A stretch of DNA of 64,000 nucleotides, from NCBI GenBank assembly GCA_001839685.1, contig MLAK01000441.1, positions 51,723 to 115,722 on the forward strand. The letters are read 5' to 3'. Of this stretch, positions 1 to 10,236 are shown in pieces. The position numbers and the translations under genes are program-made. How positions within the stretch are numbered: the first letter of the stretch is position 1; each line of letters opens with the position of its first letter. Under the pieces are notes generated by a model that worked only from the letters and a program-made list of their open reading frames with translations, was not told the DNA's origin and ran no database searches. Origin of the DNA: Tritrichomonas foetus (lineage: Eukaryota > Parabasalia > Tritrichomonadida > Tritrichomonadidae).

Positions 1-408
1 CAAATGGTACGATGTTATAATTATTCTCTGCACACTATTGTACAAGAATGGTGTAATCTTTTAATGAAAGAAAATGGATGTACACAAGCTCTTCCGGTTA
101 TTTCATTGCACATATTTTTAACCCCATGTCGATTCTATCCAGTCTATCTTGGTGTTGCACTTTTCTACAAGAACTTAAAGAAGAATAAAAACTTCAAAAA
201 AGAGTTCTTTGAAAAGTTTGATTCAGCTTTCTTAAGTACAGGAAAATTGACATACAAGAAGTGCAAGTGTCATGGATTGGCTATTGCTTTATTAACAAGA
301 CAGGGTCAAACGAGGAATGCTCTTAAGCTTGCCCAATTTGACGAAGACTGTAAAGAAAGTTTAATGTATGTCAAGAGAGCAATCAGGGAAAATCCAAAAT
401 TGTTTTGA
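1..408 (+). CDS. 3' end of an unidentified protein (partial)
   Basis: An open frame runs in from the left edge and stops at a TGA at 406-408. About 135 residues are visible. The ATG at position 4 is only the first methionine inside the window; since the frame is open to the edge, the true start is probably upstream. The visible part looks alpha-helical, with several cysteines and a basic stretch rich in Lys and Phe around residues 55-70. It ends in a helical tail resembling the last helices of an alpha-solenoid. I recognise no family. It is convergent with the Rad23-like gene; the ends are separated by about 360 bases. Confidence 0.6.
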   Translation, partial: QMVRCYNYSLHTIVQEWCNLLMKENGCTQALPVISLHIFLTPCRFYPVYLGVALFYKNLKKNKNFKKEFFEKFDSAFLSTGKLTYKKCKCHGLAIALLTRQGQTRNALKLAQFDEDCKESLMYVKRAIRENPKLF

Positions 409-772
409 TATTTCACAACGTTAATTATTTAAAAAATGTAATTGATTTCCAAAACTTTTTTCTCATTTTTTTCTTCTTGTTGTTTATCATCTTCTCTATT
501 TTCACATGGATAAAAAAAAATGCGTAACTGTTTTAACGAGAACCAATCTACATCAAGAAACAACGATACTTATAAAACCTGGTGTCACCATCTCTGTGGG
601 AGAATGACGAAATGAAAAACTTATATGGAAAAAAAAAAGAAAATGATATGGAAAATAATCAATAAATAGTTTTTTAGATATAATAAAGGTATATTTCTAA
701 ACATCGAAATATTATCTATGTATTCCACTTATATGTTAATACTCCTCTCTCATCAACTCTTGCTTGAATGAT
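409..772. other. gene-free stretch between two convergent genes
   Basis: The stretch lies between the ends of the partial first gene and the Rad23-like gene. It is AT-rich with short A runs. A slightly less AT-rich segment at about 535-610 has no recognisable structure. I see no credible ORF or RNA gene. Confidence 0.5.
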
Positions 773-1798
773 TTACATCATCGATTCTAAGCAAGCTCTA
801 GCAGCTGTTTCATCTTTATCGCAAGCCACAAAAACTTGAATAATAGTCATAGTGTCAAAACCAAGTTTCTCCAAATTATGAATCGCTTGTTGTTCAGTGT
901 CATTAAATTGAGCCATTAATTGCTCATATTGGGTACTTCTTCCAAGTCCGGTTAAATCAAAATCATTTGGATTGTATCCAATGCTTGCTAAAAATGCAGA
1001 AGGATCATCACGAATCAAAGAAGCAATTGCCGGATTGTCTTCAGCCATTTGTTGCAAAAATGAACGAAGCCTTTCTGGATGACGAATTAATTCATCTCTA
1101 AAACGAATGAAATCTTCCATTTGATCTTCTTCTTCATCGTCATCAAAAACTTCTCCATTGTCTTCATCATCACTTAAAATAATATGTTGGAAATTATCAG
1201 CACCTTCTTCAAACATTGGAACATCACGAACAGAAATCATTTCTGGCATGTCTGGAATATTTCCAGAAAGTAAAAAGTCTGCCGCACGATCAGCATTTCC
1301 CAAAGCTGCTCTAAGCGCATTTTCGCAGTCTCCTTCGGCAAATCCCATTGCGGCCAATTCCTGGACCTTTTGGCGGAATCCCGGTGGATCGGCACGGCCG
1401 TTACTTCTATCGATTTCGGGCAAAGGAGCAACTGATGGCATTTGAGAGTGAGCGGAAACTGCTGGAGGCTCTGGCTTTTCTGTTTGGACAACTGGAATTT
1501 CAATGCGATTTGGAGATTCCGTAACTGCTTGGTTTTCTTGTTTCACTTCAACTGATTTCTTTGGCTGTTGAGCTGCTGCTGCTTGGGCATGTAGGACAAC
1601 GAATCCACTTCCATCAATACCACATGCCTCAAGTGTTTTATCGTCTAAAAGAACTTTAGCTTTGAAAATAAGTTTCATCTTCTTTGGATTGAATCCATGC
1701 TGTGATGCAAGTGTCTCCTTGATAGACATCACAGTGTCAGTTGGTTGGCATTCAAGTTCATAGAGTTTGTTTGAGATTGTACGAAAGCTTACAAGCAT
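773..1798 (-). CDS. RAD23: Rad23-like UBL-UBA-STI1-UBA proteasome shuttle protein
   Basis: The 341-residue protein has the full Rad23 layout. A ubiquitin-like domain covers residues 1-72. UBA1 is at about 142-180, with MGF at 151-153. A very acidic linker follows at 209-229. An STI1/XPC-binding helical domain lies at about 231-276, and UBA2 at about 301-339, with LGF at 312-314. Rad23 proteins bind proteasomes through the UBL and ubiquitinated cargo through the UBAs; the STI1-like domain binds Rad4/XPC in DNA repair and peptide N-glycanase elsewhere. These roles come from family knowledge. The start is the ATG at 1796-1798 and fits the UBL exactly. The stop is followed by A (TAAA), the parabasalid poly(A)-signal overlap. 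The gene is divergent from the BEACH gene and shares a 325-base promoter region with it. Confidence 0.9.
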   Translation of the reverse strand: MLVSFRTISNKLYELECQPTDTVMSIKETLASQHGFNPKKMKLIFKAKVLLDDKTLEACGIDGSGFVVLHAQAAAAQQPKKSVEVKQENQAVTESPNRIEIPVVQTEKPEPPAVSAHSQMPSVAPLPEIDRSNGRADPPGFRQKVQELAAMGFAEGDCENALRAALGNADRAADFLLSGNIPDMPEMISVRDVPMFEEGADNFQHIILSDDEDNGEVFDDDEEEDQMEDFIRFRDELIRHPERLRSFLQQMAEDNPAIASLIRDDPSAFLASIGYNPNDFDLTGLGRSTQYEQLMAQFNDTEQQAIHNLEKLGFDTMTIIQVFVACDKDETAARACLESMM

Positions 1799-2123
1799 TT
1801 CTCAAGAATAAAAATGCTTCTTCAAACGTACAGAAAAAACTTTCAATTTTGAATACGTTAATATATGGAAAAAGTTTCCAATATATTATCTCAATCTTAT
1901 CTTACGTTAAAGAGATGCATAAACCACTCAATTATCATATAAAACATTTAAAAAGTTTAGTGACTATTTGAACTTTTGTGAATGAAGTGACCGTTTATTG
2001 TAAATCACTGAATGAATACAATTTTCATTGGTTAGATTACGTTTAAAAATGACATTTTTTCTGAGAGTGAGAGAAGGGGTAAAATAGAACTTTCGGCGAC
2101 CGTTTATTTGAACATCAAATGTT
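1799..2123. promoter_or_regulatory. divergent promoter region with two ACCGTTTATT elements
   Basis: This is the shared upstream region of the minus-strand Rad23-like gene and the plus-strand BEACH gene. The 10-mer ACCGTTTATT occurs at 1990-1999 and again, identically, at 2099-2108. The second copy ends about 15 bases before the BEACH ATG. Its reverse complement contains AACGGT, which resembles a Myb recognition core; Myb-like proteins are known core-promoter and regulatory factors in Trichomonas. The regulatory role is inferred. Confidence 0.5.
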
Positions 2124-5100
2124 ATGAATGATGGTGAAAAACTGGCTTTTTTAAATGAAATCGAAAAATCACCACCACTTCGAGAATTTTTTGCGCAGTT
2201 TCAATCAGGCGAGTTATTTTCAGATGACTTGGATATATTGCATCAATGCTTCGAAAAAATGCGACATTTCCCAAAAGAATTTATCGAATACAATTCTAAA
2301 TTTGACGTCAGCTTACTGACAAAGTATTTAAGTATTGTACTTCCCCCATCTATAACAGACCTCCTAGTTTCGGATTTATTCTATTTTTTAGATAAAATAC
2401 CCAGCCGCGATCTAAACTTCATAATTCCAGCCATCACATCGCATTTTTCTCTTGTTCAGAAATCGCTAGCGGTTTACAATTTTCCAGACTGTTCGGCAAC
2501 TTTCATATTTTTATCATCACTTTTCGATAGTGATGATTTTTTCGATATATCATTTCAAAGAATTTACTCCTCATATTCGCTCGTTCCAATTGCCTGCAAA
2601 CCGTTTATCAATTCGGCCTTGAGACAATCTATCCAAAACGGACCAGCAAGGGACCATTTCCCTGGCATTTTTGATATTGCTTTGAACAATTATTCAAAAC
2701 AAAAAATAACAACACTTTTAAAAAAGCATTATTCAATCTTAGAAATTATATTGAATGCCATCATTGATGGTTTTCCAACTTCTTGTGAAAAAGTTTCAAA
2801 AGAATCTTTAAATAAAATTATTGAAAATCTTCTTGAAATTCAAAGATTACCTTTCCAAGTCCTAAAATTCTTTAAATTGATTGAAGCATATCCAATTTTG
2901 TCACAACCGCAACTTTTTCACTTTATTTCTGAATGTCCTGATATTTTATTCGATTATATAAAAAGTTCACCTCCTGAATCGATCAATGAAATGTGGAAAA
3001 CAATCATGGCTCATGTTCACCAAATTCCAATGCTTTTTCCACACCATGATGTTTTGCTATCAATTTACAAAAACTTCTTTTTGCTAACAATTCAGGACTC
3101 AGCATATATAAATTTGATTTCTCAGCCAAATATTGAATGGTTTCAGCAATTTATTAACAGTATGACTGGAGATCCACGTGATATTGCATTGTTCGGTATT
3201 TATTTGCTATTTCTTCGATGTTTTGACGTAATTTCAATGCGAGCTTTAAATGATGCAAATCTCTATGCAGCAATTGAAACAGCTATGGAAAAAACCAATG
3301 ATAAAATTGCTTTTGCAGATGTAATTTTCTTTTCGTTCGATTTATCAAGGAAATGTCCGTTTGAATCGCTCACAAATTTCGATGAAATCACTGAAATCTC
3401 TTTTCCACCGCCATCACCAGCTTTCATTTTCAGAATTGTGCCAATTTTGATAAATGCAATAATGAAAGTTTCAACAGACGCAATTACAAAAAGTAATCAT
3501 CCAAATAACCAAGGAATATTATCAACAAGCTCTATTTCAAGTCCTACAGTGAGTCCAAGAAGTTCAAAAAGCTTTTCTTGTTTGTCAAGCAGTGAAGATG
3601 ATTTTCTGAGTATCAATGAAGAATTGGTAATTAGTTCATTTGTGAAATATATTATTGAGAATTTATTGCCGATGTATGAAAATGATGAACTTGTTGTATT
3701 TTTATATTCAATTTCCACTGCACAAAATTTAATGCCATTTTTAGATTTTGCTCTTTCTGATGAAAAATGTTTTGTCTTTTTAGCTCGAGCACTTGGTTTG
3801 TCTTGTCCTTTTTTAGTTTTCCAAAAATTCTTCAAGAAAATATCTTCTGATTTACCAAAAACAATCAATTTTTTATCAAATTTAGTTGAGTATTCACAAA
3901 TTGTAACCGATTATATTTATGTAACGAATGAAATTCCAATGAATTTATCAACATCATCAACTACAATCGCATTATGGGTTCGTCCACATGCAAAATCTAC
4001 TCTGTTATCTTTAGTTTCAAATAAATGTGAGTTTTCTGTTATTATATCAAAAACAACAATTAATGTTCCGCATCATCAAGAAATTCAATTACCTCCAAAA
4101 ATTGGCGGTTGGTTAATGATTTGTTTTACATTTTTATCATCAAACACTTTACTTGTTTCAGTTAATTTAACAACGATAAAAATTGTATTTCCAAATGATG
4201 CTTTTCCATGTCCAGGCTTCAAAATTGGTGGCCCTAATTCATTTTTTGATTTACAAAGCGTGAGAGTTTTTAGGAATTTCTTAAATGATGATGATTTATT
4301 ATATTTGTTTTCTCTCGGTCCAAATTATAATGAATTAATTTGTACAGATTTTAATGCATTTTCTAGTTATAAACTTCATACTTTTGTGACTGAAAAAGGA
4401 TTTATTTCACAACCATACCTGCCATTCATTAAACAATTTTCAAAACAAAAGAAATTTGAAAGTAATCTTTTTAATATGCTTGAATATGTTTTTGCACCGC
4501 CCTTTAAAAATATTAGACATATTTCTAAAATTAACACATCAAGAGAAAGTATGAATATTTCCTTAGATCGAAGAAGATCACTTTCATTCATGAATTCTTT
4601 ACATTGTCATGGCGGTTTATATATCATTATTCATTTTATTGGGGAGGTAATAATGAAATATCCTTCACTTAATCATCAACTTTTTATATTCCTGTCTAAA
4701 TTTCTGAATAATTATCCTTCATTTAACGTTTTCTTAGAAGAAAAGCACGCATATGCATTAATTGGTCATTTAATGTGGAGCGGAAACACACCTGCTTGTG
4801 ACACCTTTAATTTAGCTTTAAAGAAGCAAGGGAAGTATTATTATTTGACTAATCCTGGAATTATTAAACATTGGCTTTTTGAAGCTCAGCTTTATTACTC
4901 AGAAATGGATGATGTGATTGAAAAATTAATGCTTTCACTTGAAATTCCAAGGAATTTTTCTTTGTTAACAGAAGCAAATACATTTGAAAAAATTGTAAAT
5001 TTACTTTGTGGAACTTGTTCACATACTGAATCATTCTTTAATAAATTAGCTGAATTTGCAGTGAAATTAACAACTGCAGAAACTGCAGAAGAAAATGCTA

Positions 5101-8100
5101 AATTGGTTTTTGATCGATTAATTTTATGTCATTTTGTATTTTCTCTAAAAGAAGAACTAAAAAATTCAGAAAATGAGACTAATTCGCAAGAAAATCCTTC
5201 ACAAGAAAGTAATAAGCAGTCTTATCGTTCAAAATTGCATATGATTTCTCTAAATCATACCGAAATCAAACCGATTAATACAGTTTATTTAATTAGAATT
5301 CTACTAATGATTTTAAATGAATACAAAGAAGTCAATGTTGAACTTGAACTCTTTTTAAGTGCTATTATTACTTCTGTTCCAATTGTTCAAGCTGAAATCG
5401 TCGGAATTTTGCTTAAACATATGAAATTTGAATATCTTCACCTCCTTTCATTCGTCTTAAAACAGCTTCCATATATTGAAGAATTAACAAAACCTATTTT
5501 TAATCATTTGGAAAATGGAAATTCTTTATCTTTTGTTAGAATGACAACCAGTATGCCATATTTAATTTTGCATGAAGAATGTAAAGAATTTTTAGTTAAA
5601 CTTTGTTCACATGCGAAAATCGACACTTCTTTATCACCTGATGAAGCAAGTATTGCATTCAATCAAGTTACAGAAAGTATCGCAATCATTGAACAATCTA
5701 CTGACTATTCTGATTTCGATGATAATTCAAACAAAAATTGTTCTAGAACCTCAAATGATAGCCATAACACTGATCATAATGCTAACAATCGAAATAATAA
5801 TAGTAGTAGTCAAGATGTCGCTTTGGATTCGCAGAAATACGTAGAAAATGTTGTAATAAGGAAATTTATTTCATTTATGATTTATCAAGCAATTTCGCTT
5901 GGAAAAATTGATTTAGTTTCTTTGTTTTATTATGCTATTTATACAATTCCTAATGTACCAACAAGTCGTTTAGTATCTATCATAGTATTCTTTATGGATA
6001 AATCGATTCGACTTGTTCTGGAACATCCAATCCCAAATCTAAATTTTGATAAAGTCATTGAAAGTTCAACAGGATTTGTTTCTTTTTTAGTTCACAAAGT
6101 TCGACTAACTCCTGGTGCATTAAATGACAAATTAATGAATTTATTAGAGAACTATTCGGAATCGATTATTTCATTAACAAAACAGGCGAATTCTTCAGAT
6201 GCTACTTCATATTTAATTGTTTATTTGATTGCTTTGTTTCATATTGAATTACAACCTTCATTTATCCGGAAAATATCGAATTCAATCACAGATGTTCCTA
6301 AAATCCAAAAACAAAAGCGTTATCAAGAAATGATTGATAGAATGGAAGGATCTTCAGATATTGCCCCTGTTAGATTTTCTGCTCCTTATCCTGCAGCAAT
6401 TGAGCAAATTGAGAAAAATTGGAAAAGTTATTCAGAAGTTGATCGAATTGGTTTATTTTCATTAAGTTGCCGCTCGATTCATCATCAAACTGTTGTTTCT
6501 AATCTTTTCCAAATGAATGATCCTGATAGTGATTATGTAATTGACTTATGGCATGATATCTTTCATGCTTTACAATTTCCAGGCTCATTTATTTATTCGC
6601 AATGTCCAACTAAATGGATGGTTTCAGATCGATCTTTTAATTATCAACAAAGAAGGGTTCTTTTACCAATAAATCCATCAATTGATAAACTTTATGATAA
6701 TTTTTGGGAAACTAAATATGGAACTAAAGCCCCAATAGTTCGTCTAAAACTACATGAAGTTTTACAATACACACCAATTTCATTACATAACGCCAAAGAT
6801 GTTTTATTTTCATCACATGCAATAAGATTATATGGAATGGCAAATTATGATGGTGTTTTCATTGTCACTAAAAAGAAAATCCGGTTTTATCAACGGCAAA
6901 AAGACTCGTCTGAATTTTGTGAAGATTTTGTTACAATTCAGATTTCGAAAATTGAATATATAAAATTAAAGACGTTTCGACATCAACAAACAGGAGTTGA
7001 AATAATTTGTGCTGATCGAACTTGTTATATATTTTCTTTTGATACTGTAAATCTTCGTGATTTATTCATTGAAAGAGTTACTTTATTAAATGCTCAAATT
7101 GTAAAATCAATAAATATGAAAGAAGTTGAAATCATGACTAAGAAATGGGTTGATGGTACTATTTCTAATTTCGATTATCTCCTTTATTTGAACTCACAAG
7201 GTGGAAGATCATGGAATGATTTCACACAATATCCCATCTTTCCATGGGTTATTAAAAAGTATAATATGAATAATTTGGATTTAAATGATAATTCAAGCTT
7301 CAGAGATATGACATTACCTATCTTTGCGCAGTCAACTGAACAACAAGAACAATGTATGGCATATTTCCGTACAACTTCGGCACTTTCAGGTGATGGGCAT
7401 TGCACACCAAATTACTTTTCGAATGTTGGAAGTACGTTATATTTCTTAGTGAGGCTTGAACCATTCACTGATGAAGAAATTGGCTTCCAAGGTGGTACAT
7501 TTGATGCTGCTGATCGAACATTCCAATCGTTCGAAATATCTTATGCTTTAATGATTGCTCCAGGTAACAAAAATGCACTTGAACTTGTTCCAGAGTTTTA
7601 TTTTAATCCTGAAGCGCTTAAAAATGTTAACAACATCAAATTTCCTAATTCTATCTTGAGTAAAAGAGTTGTTGATGATATTGCTTTGCCACCATGGGCA
7701 AAATTTCATCGAGATTTAGTTCATAAATTCAGAATGGCACTGGAATCGCCTTATATTTCACAAAGTTTGAATGAATGGATTGATCTTGTTTGGGGATTTC
7801 GAAGACGCGGTGATGCTGCACTTGAAAGGTTTAATGCTTTTCAAAATACTGTGTTTGAATTTAATATGAATGATGTTATTGACGATCGAGTTCTATTTAA
7901 AGCAATGCGTGACCAAATTCATAATTGTGGACAAGCAGCACACGCTATTTTCAAGGCACCTCATCCAAAACGAAACCCGGTTTTGAATAATATTGATATA
8001 AGAGGTCAATTAATATACCAAACAACTAAAAAAACCACTATGCAAAAGAAAGGATTGAAATTTACTATTAATCCTGACGGTTGGACTAAATTAGATAATG

Positions 8101-8801
8101 ATAAAACAAGCATTAACTCAATTAGAGTAAGTCAAGGTTCTTTGGATTTGATGCAATCATCAAATATAATTAAAACATTGACTTTTTCGGACGAAATTGC
8201 AATCACTTGTTTTGATGTAATGAAATCCATTATCATTACAGGTCACGTAATGCCAGTTATAAATATTTGGAAATTACGTGAAGAAGTAACAATGATTCAT
8301 TCATTGAGAGGTCACATGTCAAGAATTTCCGTTGCTACTTTTTTTTCTGAAAATTGGTCAATTATTGCAGCTGGACATGATGATGGCTGCGTTTCTTTAT
8401 TTTCAATGAATCCAATGCGATTTTTGAGATTATTGAAAACTGAAATTAACACAAAAGTAACTATGATTAAAATAAATGATATTTCTGGTGATTTACTCGT
8501 CGCACAACATCGAAGCTTAACACTTTGGTCAGTGAATGGTGAACGAGTAAATACAATTTCGATTGAAAGTGAACCTTGTGATGCTGTTTTTACGAATTTC
8601 ACTGATGGAATGAAAACCAACTTCATTTTCTTGCTGTGTGAAAATGGAGTGGTGATGACATTAAATTCTTATGATTTGGATATTGTTTGTGTAACAAAAG
8701 TGAGAGAAACAAGAGAAAAGCCAATCTCACTTTGCTTCAAAACAGATATTTTATATGTACAACACAGTGATTCGGCTGTGACATGTTGGAAAAATATATA
8801 A
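2124..8801 (+). CDS. BEACH-WD40 protein (LYST/neurobeachin/WDFY family)
   Basis: The protein has 2225 residues. The N-terminal two-thirds is an alpha-solenoid interrupted at about 607-720 by a beta-rich concanavalin-like segment, as in LYST and neurobeachin. A PH-like domain lies at about 1540-1660. The BEACH domain is at about 1674-1912, with LVRLEPF, the GTFDAADRTF segment, PEFYFNPE, LPPWAK, and a WIDLVWGFRRRGDAA end. WD40 blades fill about 2015-2225. Low-complexity Ser-rich (about 465-490) and Asn/Asp-rich (about 1200-1235) inserts break the solenoid. BEACH proteins control membrane fission/fusion, lysosome size, vesicle traffic and autophagy, so a vesicular role is expected. The start is the ATG at 2124, just after the second ACCGTTTATT element. 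The stop reads TAAA. No intron is needed. The subfamily cannot be fixed by eye. Confidence 0.93.
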   Translation: MNDGEKLAFLNEIEKSPPLREFFAQFQSGELFSDDLDILHQCFEKMRHFPKEFIEYNSKFDVSLLTKYLSIVLPPSITDLLVSDLFYFLDKIPSRDLNFIIPAITSHFSLVQKSLAVYNFPDCSATFIFLSSLFDSDDFFDISFQRIYSSYSLVPIACKPFINSALRQSIQNGPARDHFPGIFDIALNNYSKQKITTLLKKHYSILEIILNAIIDGFPTSCEKVSKESLNKIIENLLEIQRLPFQVLKFFKLIEAYPILSQPQLFHFISECPDILFDYIKSSPPESINEMWKTIMAHVHQIPMLFPHHDVLLSIYKNFFLLTIQDSAYINLISQPNIEWFQQFINSMTGDPRDIALFGIYLLFLRCFDVISMRALNDANLYAAIETAMEKTNDKIAFADVIFFSFDLSRKCPFESLTNFDEITEISFPPPSPAFIFRIVPILINAIMKVSTDAITKSNHPNNQGILSTSSISSPTVSPRSSKSFSCLSSSEDDFLSINEELVISSFVKYIIENLLPMYENDELVVFLYSISTAQNLMPFLDFALSDEKCFVFLARALGLSCPFLVFQKFFKKISSDLPKTINFLSNLVEYSQIVTDYIYVTNEIPMNLSTSSTTIALWVRPHAKSTLLSLVSNKCEFSVIISKTTINVPHHQEIQLPPKIGGWLMICFTFLSSNTLLVSVNLTTIKIVFPNDAFPCPGFKIGGPNSFFDLQSVRVFRNFLNDDDLLYLFSLGPNYNELICTDFNAFSSYKLHTFVTEKGFISQPYLPFIKQFSKQKKFESNLFNMLEYVFAPPFKNIRHISKINTSRESMNISLDRRRSLSFMNSLHCHGGLYIIIHFIGEVIMKYPSLNHQLFIFLSKFLNNYPSFNVFLEEKHAYALIGHLMWSGNTPACDTFNLALKKQGKYYYLTNPGIIKHWLFEAQLYYSEMDDVIEKLMLSLEIPRNFSLLTEANTFEKIVNLLCGTCSHTESFFNKLAEFAVKLTTAETAEENAKLVFDRLILCHFVFSLKEELKNSENETNSQENPSQESNKQSYRSKLHMISLNHTEIKPINTVYLIRILLMILNEYKEVNVELELFLSAIITSVPIVQAEIVGILLKHMKFEYLHLLSFVLKQLPYIEELTKPIFNHLENGNSLSFVRMTTSMPYLILHEECKEFLVKLCSHAKIDTSLSPDEASIAFNQVTESIAIIEQSTDYSDFDDNSNKNCSRTSNDSHNTDHNANNRNNNSSSQDVALDSQKYVENVVIRKFISFMIYQAISLGKIDLVSLFYYAIYTIPNVPTSRLVSIIVFFMDKSIRLVLEHPIPNLNFDKVIESSTGFVSFLVHKVRLTPGALNDKLMNLLENYSESIISLTKQANSSDATSYLIVYLIALFHIELQPSFIRKISNSITDVPKIQKQKRYQEMIDRMEGSSDIAPVRFSAPYPAAIEQIEKNWKSYSEVDRIGLFSLSCRSIHHQTVVSNLFQMNDPDSDYVIDLWHDIFHALQFPGSFIYSQCPTKWMVSDRSFNYQQRRVLLPINPSIDKLYDNFWETKYGTKAPIVRLKLHEVLQYTPISLHNAKDVLFSSHAIRLYGMANYDGVFIVTKKKIRFYQRQKDSSEFCEDFVTIQISKIEYIKLKTFRHQQTGVEIICADRTCYIFSFDTVNLRDLFIERVTLLNAQIVKSINMKEVEIMTKKWVDGTISNFDYLLYLNSQGGRSWNDFTQYPIFPWVIKKYNMNNLDLNDNSSFRDMTLPIFAQSTEQQEQCMAYFRTTSALSGDGHCTPNYFSNVGSTLYFLVRLEPFTDEEIGFQGGTFDAADRTFQSFEISYALMIAPGNKNALELVPEFYFNPEALKNVNNIKFPNSILSKRVVDDIALPPWAKFHRDLVHKFRMALESPYISQSLNEWIDLVWGFRRRGDAALERFNAFQNTVFEFNMNDVIDDRVLFKAMRDQIHNCGQAAHAIFKAPHPKRNPVLNNIDIRGQLIYQTTKKTTMQKKGLKFTINPDGWTKLDNDKTSINSIRVSQGSLDLMQSSNIIKTLTFSDEIAITCFDVMKSIIITGHVMPVINIWKLREEVTMIHSLRGHMSRISVATFFSENWSIIAAGHDDGCVSLFSMNPMRFLRLLKTEINTKVTMIKINDISGDLLVAQHRSLTLWSVNGERVNTISIESEPCDAVFTNFTDGMKTNFIFLLCENGVVMTLNSYDLDIVCVTKVRETREKPISLCFKTDILYVQHSDSAVTCWKNI

Positions 8802-9318
8802 ATTGTTTATTATGTTTGTTATAATTTCTAAACTTTTATTTTGATTATTAATTTTTATCAATTTTGCTGAGATTCTCTTGGAGATAATTAACTGAGAGTA
8901 TCATTATTTGAATCATGATAACTCTAGCATGGTCTTTAAACAATTTATTCATAAAAATCGCTATCATCTTCAACACATTTGATAACAATCAGAAATCATT
9001 TATTCATTAAAAATTAAGATGATATATTAGAAAGATCAACTTCCAGGAAACCACCTGTCCTCTCTCTCAATATAGGGGATGATGAATACAATGATTTTGA
9101 ATTACTCTAATTAAATGAAAATTGGCTATTTATAAATATTGATGTCATCGAATGATCCAGATTTCCTTGAAAGAAATCATCAAAATGCTTGATGTGTTTA
9201 AACGGTCACCTAATCATCATAAATGGAAAAAGATATCAAACAGACAAATAAAATCGATAATTCAGCGACGAAATTTCTTCCTTTTCGCGAAAGAACCACA
9301 TATTGAGGTGATTCTTCA
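8802..9318. other. gene-free stretch upstream of the frame-disrupted gene
   Basis: No gene is visible. An inverted copy of the promoter-like element (TAAACGGT) lies at 9199-9206, 113 bases before the next ATG. A mixed-composition segment at 9035-9085 has short complementary words but no convincing fold. The ATG at 9319 is directly preceded by ATTCTTCA, a possible initiator. Confidence 0.4.
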
Positions 9319-9895
9319 ATGCGGCCTTTGATTCCCAACGTTGTCACAGTCATTCCCCCAGGGATCGATCCAAACTATCGCCAAATGCTCCTATACCGCA
9401 GCAATCTCGAAGAAATCCAGTTCAAAGCGGACAACATTGAGACTCAGGGAACGAATATTATATGGAAGGAAAACAGTCTCCGCCATTTTTTCTTCCATGA
9501 CGCCAGACGGTGTAGTCACCCCTCCTATTAGTTCGATACGAACTCACGACTCTCAATCCCAGCCTGCCGCCCAAAATCTCAATTTTTCATCCAATCCTAA
9601 TATTTCGCCAGCCGTCACAAAAAACGTTACGCCAAACAACCAGCCAGTAAAACCGCCATTTATATTTCCATCAAACAGTGCACTTTTAGGTCCCCCATCA
9701 ATCACGACCAATACAGCAAACCAAATAAGTGCTCAATCCTTATTCAGAGAGACATCAGATAAGTCACAGCCACCTCGTTTTCCACCATTTATTGAACAAT
9801 ATATGCGACCAAATATGCACACAAATTTATCAAACTCATCAATCTATCCTCCACAGAAACAACAGGGACAGCAAAGTAGTCGCTCACTTGAATGA
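9319..9895 (+). CDS. orphan gene with an apparent frame break
   Basis: Two overlapping frames look like one protein. From the ATG at 9319, frame 1 gives about 55 residues of ordinary composition (Pro-, Arg- and Glu-containing), then becomes implausible and stops at 9531. Frame 2 looks protein-like from about 9480 to the TGA at 9895. That part is a Pro/Ser/Asn/Gln-rich, probably disordered tail of about 130 residues with many PP and SS pairs. The natural switch point is the T6 run at 9486-9491: one fewer T would join the frames into a protein of about 190 residues. No GTATGT donor or trichomonad acceptor is present, so splicing does not explain it. A sequencing error, a true frameshift mutation or a separate short gene starting at the ATG at 9497 remain possible. 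I recognise no family. Confidence 0.5.
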
Positions 9896-10099
9896 CACAA
9901 GCCTGCTTGGAATCTCTTTCTTTCTTTATTTATTTCTTTTTCTGTTTGTATAAATGCGTTTTCTATTCCTATTTTGCTTCATATCTTTTTCCCATTTTCC
10001 CTTTCTTGAAATTTTGAAGGTTATAAGAAAATCATTTGATTTACCAGAAACTACTTCTCTTTGGCGAAACCTAATCAGCATTTGATCTTTGTTTAAAGT

Positions 10100-10113
10100 G
10101 AAACTCGAGTTTC
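10100..10113. repeat. 14-bp perfect palindrome GAAACTCGAGTTTC
   Basis: The sequence equals its own reverse complement. It lies 40 bases upstream of the hairpin at 10153-10236, between two orphan genes. It could be a site for a dimeric DNA-binding protein or chance. No known trichomonad site matches it that I can name. Confidence 0.6.
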
Positions 10114-10152
10114 TCGGAGACGTTCACGCAAAAGGGTGAAATCATAATCAAA

Positions 10153-10236
10153 ATAAACTGGTTCCAGAATATAAATTGAATGAATATACTGGCTTTTTGT
10201 GTTTATCGTACTTTCCATTTTTTGGAACCAGTTTAT
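10153..10236. repeat. inverted repeat forming a long hairpin (14-bp perfect stem)
   Basis: ATAAACTGGTTCCA at 10153-10166 is the exact reverse complement of 10223-10236. The stem extends inward by a G-U and two A-U pairs (10167-10169 with 10220-10222), leaving a 50-base loop. There is no obvious target-site duplication flanking it, so an insertion element is not supported. A transcribed RNA structure or a 3'UTR element is the more natural reading, but this is inference. Confidence 0.6.

Noticed and set aside
9341..9496. Upstream extension of the frame-2 part of the disrupted gene
   Set aside because: It would need a TTG start, and its Ser/Lys-rich text looks like an out-of-frame reading of the better frame-1 sequence.
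10153..10236. Miniature transposable element with terminal inverted repeats
   Set aside because: No target-site duplication flanks the arms and no second copy is visible in the window.
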